DNA of 13,817 nt from NCBI GenBank assembly GCA_010015655.1, contig ML976784.1, positions 1 through 13,817 of the forward strand. Reading direction: 5' to 3'. A program made the position numbers and the translations under genes. Positions 8,860-13,817 of this stretch are shown here, piece by piece. Origin of the DNA: Bimuria novae-zelandiae CBS 107.79 (taxonomy: Eukaryota > Ascomycota > Dothideomycetes > Pleosporales > Didymosphaeriaceae). The notes under the pieces are model-generated. The model worked only from the letters and a program-made list of their open reading frames with translations, did not search any database and had not been told where the DNA came from. The stretch's first letter is position 1. Every line of letters begins with the position of its first letter.

Positions 8860-10814
8860 ATGGTTATTCATACACCGAATAGAAGCATACGGACTTACCA
8901 GTATGTCGTAAAGATCGAGGCTCAACCAAACAGTGTTTAAGAGAAGTCGCTCACCCGTACCAGTCTTCCTCGTAACGTGGAATTAGGACCCGTTAATGAT
9001 CTCGAATCTGAATTTTTGGGCACTTTCAATGTCGATGATCATTCTGATATCAATTCAGAAACACCTTTACTACTGTCTTCAACGGGAACAGCATCCAAAT
9101 CCTCCTCTCCAGGCACAACCGATGACATCTGGGATTCGCCCCTACCTTCATCGCATTATCTCAGCTCAGCCTGCAGCAACGTTACGTTGACACCATTGAC
9201 ACCACTATCAGCGCATTATGCGTCTCCAGACTCAACTCCTGCACCCCGAGCATGTAAAGCATTTCCAGCGAAATGCGTCGAGAAAGGAGCGGCAGGGGAC
9301 GCACTAGCGACTCTGAACGCAAGTTACTGTGATAAGACAAATTTGCGGATTGACACTACCCAAGATGAAGATTACTTCTTCAAGCCACAGAAGTTGATTC
9401 GCAACCTGACCAAAGAGCTTCAAGCTAGTGAGTTGTAGTACCCGATGGCATCGTATCGAGCAAAGCTAACATATCCACGCTAGTCACGGATTCCAATGCG
9501 GCCGCAGCTCAGATAGGCTACAATTTGAGACCTGAATTTAACTTTGGGGGAGCCACTGAATCCAAAACTTCTATTCGGCCACATCGTTCTATGGTCGCGA
9601 CGAGACATGATGGAAGGAGTGAGTCAAAGTTGCACATGGAAGTCATATGCACCGCAGCAACAAGCGACAACAACAGCCTGCCGCGCACTCAGACGGTTTT
9701 AAACCTGATTCATAAGACCTTGGAGCACATTGTTCCCATGACCATCCAATCCAGGGTCATGGAGAAGCAAGGAAAGTGTGTTGCCTCGAAGATAGGGAAG
9801 CCGCACGAGAGGTGCTCCTCGAACAGCCCAGGACTCAGGATTGACATTATATCTCAGGAACTCTCGAGATGCAATGTCGAGGTCGATCCCTCGGGGTTTC
9901 TTAAACACATCGAGCGACTTATTCCAGCAGTCATGTGTGGGACTCATCAGAACGTAGCGCGGTCAAGCAAAAGGCAGGAGATATTGAAAGGCTTGGTGAC
10001 CCGCTTCATACACCTGTCCGATGCGGAACGTACAGAATTTCAAGCATGGGTGAGCGCAATTGCGCCCAGTCACCTGCCTATGGGAGTACCAATTCCGACA
10101 GCGCATATGTCTCAGAAGGATACAAAGAACGCAGCTAGCAAGACCCTCAACATTCGAGATGTACCGGTAGCACCATCGGCGACTAAAAGTGGCCCTACTA
10201 GTGATACCTGGAAGCAAGCACATCTTCCTGGATTTACGGCTTATCAACCGAAGCGTTCAAAAGATATCAGCATATCAGATGCATTGCTCAAAGAAATCGA
10301 GAAGCCACTGCCCTATACCCAGAAGGATGGCTTTATATATGTCTTTTGGGACAAGGAACATTTCGGCAAAGTCAAAATCGGACGTACCGATGACCTCGAA
10401 CGTCGTCTCAAGGAATGGGATCGGGCTTGCAAGCGTACACATATATACCATCCCGTCTCGCAACGTGGTGAGCTCTCGAAGATCCCTCACGTTAATCGCA
10501 TTGAGCGGCTCATTCACATCGAATTGAAGGAATGTCGGAAGCAGAGATATTGTCAGAGTTGTAACAAGAATCATCAAGAGTGGTTTGATGTGGGGGAGGC
10601 CTCAGTAACAAAAATTCTCCGCAAGTGGCAAGACTGGATCATGCAAAGACCTTATGCGCTCGACTCCAAAACTGAGACATGGGTACTGAGACCCGAGGTG
10701 AAAGGGACGTTGGCTCAGGTGTGTGAGCCAGTAGTCCTTGTCGAGAAGCAGCTACCATTGCGTCGTGCCAGTGGCGTAAAGGGTCAAAGAAGGTCTAAAC
10801 GACAGACTATATAG
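8860..10814 (+). CDS. GIY-YIG (T5orf172/DUF1766-type) domain protein, three-exon model, about 611 aa
   Basis: Proposed exons are 8860-8900, 8964-9427 and 9484-10814, giving 1836 coding bases and 611 residues. The start ATG has G at -3 and G at +4. Residues 1 to about 180 are Ser/Thr/Pro-rich and look disordered. The recognisable domain is about residues 445-560: GFIYVF at 451-456 (GIY equivalent), KIGRT at 466-470 (YIG equivalent), RRL at 474-476, Trp479, IERLIHIEL with Glu509 and His513, then C525-x2-C528-x3-H532 before EWF at 534-536. This pattern is the T5orf172 group of GIY-YIG proteins, found in fungi, bacteria and phages; nuclease activity is plausible but unproven here. The C-terminus is basic (KGQRRSKRQ), perhaps nuclear targeting. 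The frame lacks RIP damage, unlike its neighbours. The third exon is secure, the second nearly so, and the short first exon is the weakest part; no other in-frame ATG exists before Met205. Confidence 0.82.
8901..8963 (+). other. Proposed intron 1 of the GIY-YIG gene, 63 bp
   Basis: It starts GTATGT and ends CCAG, with a GCTCAC branch-like site near 8949-8954. Splicing joins an ATG-bearing 41-base exon to the long second frame in phase and removes the in-frame TAA at 8938-8940. Without it the second exon has no ATG; the only start-like codon there is the GTG at 8977. Confidence 0.6.
9428..9483 (+). other. Proposed intron 2 of the GIY-YIG gene, 56 bp
   Basis: The donor GTGAGT at 9428, the branch site GCTAAC at 9465-9470 and the acceptor CTAG ending at 9483 match fungal intron consensus closely. 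Removing it joins two long open frames in phase and skips the TAG at 9436-9438. Its length is typical for filamentous fungi. Confidence 0.85.
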
Positions 10815-11349
10815 GGTGGCTGCAAGCTATTGCAAGTGGTTGAAAACGGAAACCCATTGTCACTGCAAGCTGTATAGATTTTTATAGGTCTTGTTGAGGA
10901 TATATGGGTAATAGTATCGATAGCAGACAGTTGCAGTACCCTATTTCGTAGCGCTCTTCGACCCTAGGCATAGGTAGAAGAACTAATTGGTATATGTTAA
11001 CGAGGGAAGGGCAAAAGAGCGTTCTGTTCTCTGTTAGCAGGACCTCAAGTTACAGATGCTAATTGACTCAAACACGGGGAAGCCCTCAAAAGATGTGACG
11101 GTTCAGTATAGAAGCTTGGGCCACCCGCGTACGTGCGGCATGTGCACGTGATCCACACAGTATATAGCTCCATAGAGTAGCTTCTCAATCAAAACAACGA
11201 TTGCCTCAACACTCTTCTCGACGTCACAAAAGATTTTGTGTTGTGTTTTCGGCTAGGGTCCTTCAACAGCCGGCAGCCACGGCAAGCTGAAGGCGGACGT
11301 CTAGGTACTAATCAATGATCACATCCGGGGGCTTATGCTGATGACGCTG
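10815..11349. other. Intergenic stretch between the GIY-YIG gene and the right transposon block
   Basis: About 535 bases with ordinary base composition and no ORF I would call. The first part is the presumed 3' UTR and terminator of the GIY-YIG gene; I see no AATAAA. The right half carries a TATA-like site at 11161-11167, a CACGTG at 11145-11150, and a small CACAAAA/TTTTGTG inverted repeat at 11225-11240. It stops at the TA that borders the pogo-like element. Confidence 0.6.
11145..11167 (+). promoter_or_regulatory. Possible promoter: CACGTG box and TATA-like site
   Basis: A CACGTG (E-box-like, 11145-11150) is followed by TATATAG at 11161-11167 and then a C/A-rich stretch that would suit transcription initiation. 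No intact gene follows: within 190 bases the sequence enters a pogo-like element, and the first ATG (11315) opens only a few codons. It may be the promoter of a gene displaced by the insertion, or chance. Confidence 0.22.
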
Positions 11350-11363
11350 TAACGTGTCCGTGC

Positions 11364-11392
11364 GCGTGATGCGCGGATTCGCGTGATGCGCG
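11364..11392. repeat. Two 12-bp direct repeats at the pogo-like end
   Basis: GCGTGATGCGCG occurs at 11364-11375 and 11381-11392, a 17-bp period, starting 12 bases inside the element end. The role is inferred to be binding of the element's own DNA-binding domain, by analogy with the other two ends in this window. Confidence 0.8.
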
Positions 11393-11504
11393 GGCAACAC
11401 CAAAAACGCTCCATTAAAAACAAGGCTACAGCACCACCCACGATCAATATTATTACGAGATTTTTCTTGCAGGGTAGTAATTTGATAGCTGCAATTCATT
11501 TGCA

Positions 11505-13261
11505 CTATTTAAATCTATCTGGAAGCTTGACGTCGCGGCCGCTGCGTGTAGATTTGCTCGGGGCAGCAGATGCGCCCTCTGAGGCCTCCCTAATATCTGC
11601 AGCATCCACACCACGTTTCTGACGCTTTCTGCTCTGTAGAGATGGCTGAGAGGCCTTTCTCTTACCCTTTTAGGATACTTGTAGAGCTTTTTCAGCGTCG
11701 CGGGCAGACTTCTGGGCAGCGCGCTAAGCAGCCTTTTCAGCCCTCTCCTTCTCCTTCGCCTTCTTAGCTGCCTCTCGCGCAGCACGCTTTTCCTGCTACA
11801 TTTTTTCCTTATATAGCTTAGCTACCTTCTTTAGCTCTATTATCTTTGCTTTTTAAAGCTGCTACTGCTTATCTTCCTGCTCTTTAATTAATTAATAATA
11901 ACATGCCTCCCTTACTTTCCTTAGTAACTATAAGATAGCCCCACTATAATACTCCTAGCGCTATTAAAGGTCTAAAGTTTTACCCTCCTTCTTACACTTC
12001 TTCTTAATAGATAGCGCCTGCCTAAGCCCATCGTTGTCATGCTTAAGCAGCTCATTTTCAATAGATAAATAGTGGAGTAATTAACGAAGCTTTTTTATAT
12101 CTTAACTACCCTATTCCTTTACTACTAATTGTATAAGCCTATCCATCTTTCTCTAGTTATGATTACTAAGCCCTGATAAAGAGTTATCGCCTGATTCTTG
12201 ATCCTGGGTGAACCTATTAAGGATAAAATTAGGATTAGGTGGCGATATGCCTGTGGCTCTAAAAGAGCTAAGGATAGTTAATTCCTTAAAGGAGGCCTTC
12301 CACGCATTCCAGAATAGTGGGAAGAAGTCGCCTTTAGTAATAGAAGCTAAGCCCTAGCTTCTATAAAGGTAATTTAATAGCTCTGCTAAGTAGGCTGTTA
12401 ACAGAGGCTTAAACATCGTAACGTTAAGTGGCTGAAGCGTATAAGTTAAATAAGGAGGCAGAATAGCAAGCAGGATCTTATTCTAATTACAGTAATTAAT
12501 AAAGTCTATAGTAATATAGGAGCCATGGCTGTCTAAGATTAAAAGTTAATATAATTATCGAGCCTTCTCTTTTATACAGCGATTAAACACCTGCTTAAGC
12601 CAGGCAAGTCTAATATCGTTGTTTGTCCAGCCAGAGGATGATGAGGTAATAAAGACTTTATAATATCCTGCCTTGATATCCTCTACCCAGCTTGATTGGA
12701 TGCCCTTGTTGGCAGCCTCATAGATAAGGCTTGGTGGCAAAGCTAATCCATCAGCGTAGATACATGCCAGGAGCGTAATCCATACGCGATTGCCATCTTA
12801 GAGTAATGCTCTAACCTCCTTCTTCTCCCATATTCGTCTGCTGAATATTCTCTTTAATCTACTAATAATACCGATTAGGACGCCTTTTTCATCCATATTA
12901 TAGATATGACGAGGATCTATGCGATATTAATCTATCTTACTATATAAAAGGTTAAAATAGAGGCGATATTTATCTACTAAATTAGCGTTGTGGCAATTAC
13001 TGTCTATCCCGACGGTCTATTGCGAGATAAGATAAATGCTGTGTTAGTTAATAAAGTGGGTAACCTAGCTCTCGCTAACTAGCTCCTTTGCTATTGTTAA
13101 GGCAAAGTTCCGTATCATCTCTCTAGTAGGAGGTATATGTCTCTCTGTAAGTCTTTTAATATATCGTACAAGCTCCTCCTCTTGCTATGGGGTGAGCTTT
13201 TACTGGCTAGAGTTCTTGACTTGTATAGGGCGCGTTATTCCTCTATGCCTTCGGATTAATA
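11505..13261 (-). pseudogene. Pogo/Fot1-type (DDE_1) transposase pseudogene, N-terminus cut off
   Basis: The minus strand reads as one frame of about 585 codons from 13261 to the TAG at 11507-11505, interrupted only by stops; the blocks named here are all in phase. In order: RRHRG at about 13253, a Tc5/CENP-B-type helix-turn-helix (ELVRYIKRL, then PPTREMIRNFA) around 13170-13090, and the DDE domain. The DDE domain has first Asp in YNMDEKGV (12893-12891), second Asp in LILDSHGS (12533-12531), and third position in LQPLNV, where Asp now reads Asn (12425-12423). The last two are 36 codons apart (35 residues between), the DD35D spacing known for Fot1-like elements. A Lys/Arg/Ala-rich tail ends RSGRDVKLPDRFK. 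The first codons, usually a psq-type helix-turn-helix, are missing because of the insertion at 13262. Confidence 0.88.
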
Positions 13262-13268
13262 TAACATG

Positions 13269-13315
13269 TTGGTTCAGCACTTGGCGCGGTTCGGCAAATG
13301 GCGCACCCCAACCAA
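13269..13315. repeat. Terminal repeat structure of the second pogo-like element
   Basis: TGGCGC occurs at 13282-13287 and 13299-13304, a 17-bp period, as in the other pogo-like ends. The pair is bracketed by an inverted TTGGTT (13269-13274) and AACCAA (13310-13315). These are probably the transposase recognition sites. Confidence 0.7.
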
Positions 13316-13416
13316 ATCACGCAGTTTACAACACCTCGTTACTGAGCCATCCACAATAGCTAGAATATTCTAATAATTCATTCAATTACTATATAAATTG
13401 CTGCGAAAAAGATGTA

Positions 13417-13817
13417 CTACTGGAATTTCGCTGGAAGTTTAATGTTGCGGCCACGGCGCGTTGTTGTTGTGGGTGCTGGATCACGCCCTATTTCATCACC
13501 CCTATCCCCCCTACCCTCAGCAACCACCACACGTTGCTTTTTTTTCTGTTTTGGCGCTGCGGCAGGCTTTGAGACCTTCCTCTTTCCCTTTTGGGAAGTT
13601 TGTATAGCCTTTTCGGAGTTTTCTTTCTCCTGAATCCTCTGTTGTTGCTCAGCCTATTTCTCCGCCGCGACCCTCTCCTTTTCCTCCCTTTTCTTAACCC
13701 TCAACCTTTCTCTCTCTTTCTTCTCCTACAGGTTACGTAGCTTAGCTAAGGTTATTTCTGCCTTCTTACGCGCTTTTTCGAGTTCTACTTTCTCTTTCTC
13801 CTTATCTACAACGCTCT
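13417..13817 (-). pseudogene. Pogo-like transposase, C-terminal tail only, partial
   Basis: On the minus strand the frame enters from the right edge and ends at a TAG at 13419-13417. It is a long Lys/Glu/Arg-rich, probably coiled-coil tail, then a basic KKQRVVV stretch, ending RRGRNIKLPAKFQ. This is the usual C-terminus of fungal DDE_1 transposases. At least two TAG stops (near 13729 and 13653) break it, so it is also damaged, though less densely than the middle of its neighbour. The catalytic domain lies beyond the window. Confidence 0.75.

Larger units (their letters stand above)
11352..13261 (-). mobile_element. Fot1/pogo-like transposon (minus strand), interrupted by a second pogo-like element
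   Basis: The right-hand (3') end of the element is at 11352, preceded by TA at 11350-11351, and begins ACGTGTCCGTGCGCG. Inside is a DDE_1-type transposase frame reading leftward. Its 5' part is cut at 13261 by another element whose end starts at 13264 after TA; the remainder should lie beyond the window. The distance from the transposase stop to the element end is 153 bases, the same as in the inserted element, which supports both boundaries. Confidence 0.82.
13264..13817 (-). mobile_element. Second Fot1/pogo-like transposon, inserted in the first, runs off the right edge
   Basis: The element end begins ACATGTTGGTTC after TA at 13262-13263. Inside, on the minus strand, is the C-terminal end of a transposase closely similar in ending to the host element (RRGRNIKLPAKF against RSGRDVKLPDRF). 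It sits inside the N-terminal coding part of the neighbouring pogo-like element, so it is the younger insertion. Only its 3' end is in the window. Confidence 0.8.

Noticed and set aside
8377..8911. Plus-strand ORFs of 86 and 62 codons upstream of the GIY-YIG gene
   Set aside because: No recognisable domain. The second one overlaps the proposed first exon in another frame, and splicing from it at 8901 would put exon 2 out of phase.
8977..9438. Stand-alone gene starting at GTG 8977
   Set aside because: It has no ATG and ends just after a strong intron donor; it is better explained as exon 2 of the GIY-YIG gene.
9699..10577. Several ORFs on both strands overlapping the third exon
   Set aside because: All are shadows of the 429-codon frame that contains the GIY-YIG domain.
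11225..11240. CACAAAA/TTTTGTG inverted repeat as a terminator hairpin
   Set aside because: Seven-base AT-rich arms with a two-base gap are common by chance, and fungal genes do not use such terminators.
11364..11392. Direct repeats considered as a CRISPR-like or minisatellite array
   Set aside because: Only two copies, at a transposon end in a eukaryotic context.
1..13817. tRNA or rRNA genes
   Set aside because: I saw no cloverleaf with T-loop and anticodon arm and no rRNA-like blocks, though this was a visual check only.

Overview
The window reads as repeat-rich, AT-biased DNA from a filamentous ascomycete (Pezizomycotina, plausibly Dothideomycetes). This is inferred from the mix of elements (Ty1/Copia, Tc1/mariner and Fot1/pogo), from short fungal-type introns with CTNAC branch sites, and from the damage in the elements. 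Premature stops are almost all TAG or TAA at expected Gln or Trp codons, and key Asp/Glu codons have become Asn/Lys. That is the signature of repeat-induced point mutation (RIP, CpA to TpA). No species can be named from sequence reading alone.

Layout. Positions 1 to about 5213 hold a dead Ty1/Copia retrotransposon on the + strand (gag, zinc knuckle, protease, integrase, reverse transcriptase, RNase H), followed by a probable 3' LTR. It abuts the 3' part of a Fot1/pogo-like transposon (about 5214-5922), which encodes a C-terminal zinc knuckle; the Copia element probably inserted into it. After a 34-bp spacer comes a complete but dead Tc1/mariner element (5961-7740) with 37-bp perfect terminal inverted repeats and TA target duplications.

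From 7743 to about 11350 the base composition returns to normal unique sequence. It holds one well-supported gene, an apparently intact three-exon gene (8860-10814) for a protein of about 611 residues with a T5orf172/DUF1766-type GIY-YIG domain. Upstream lie a 28-bp perfect palindrome and a doubtful minus-strand ORF; downstream is a gene-poor stretch with a TATA-like site.

From 11352 to the right edge are two nested Fot1/pogo-like elements on the minus strand. The first (11352-13261) keeps one reading frame of about 585 codons broken only by stop codons. A second related element (13264 to beyond 13817) is inserted in the N-terminal coding part of the first.

Overall this is one host gene flanked by two blocks of nested, RIP-inactivated transposons. 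None of the elements appears able to make its own transposase or polyprotein. The three pogo-like ends share a layout of a TA-AC(A/G)TG terminus followed by a short motif repeated at a 17-18 bp period, the most system-like pattern found here.
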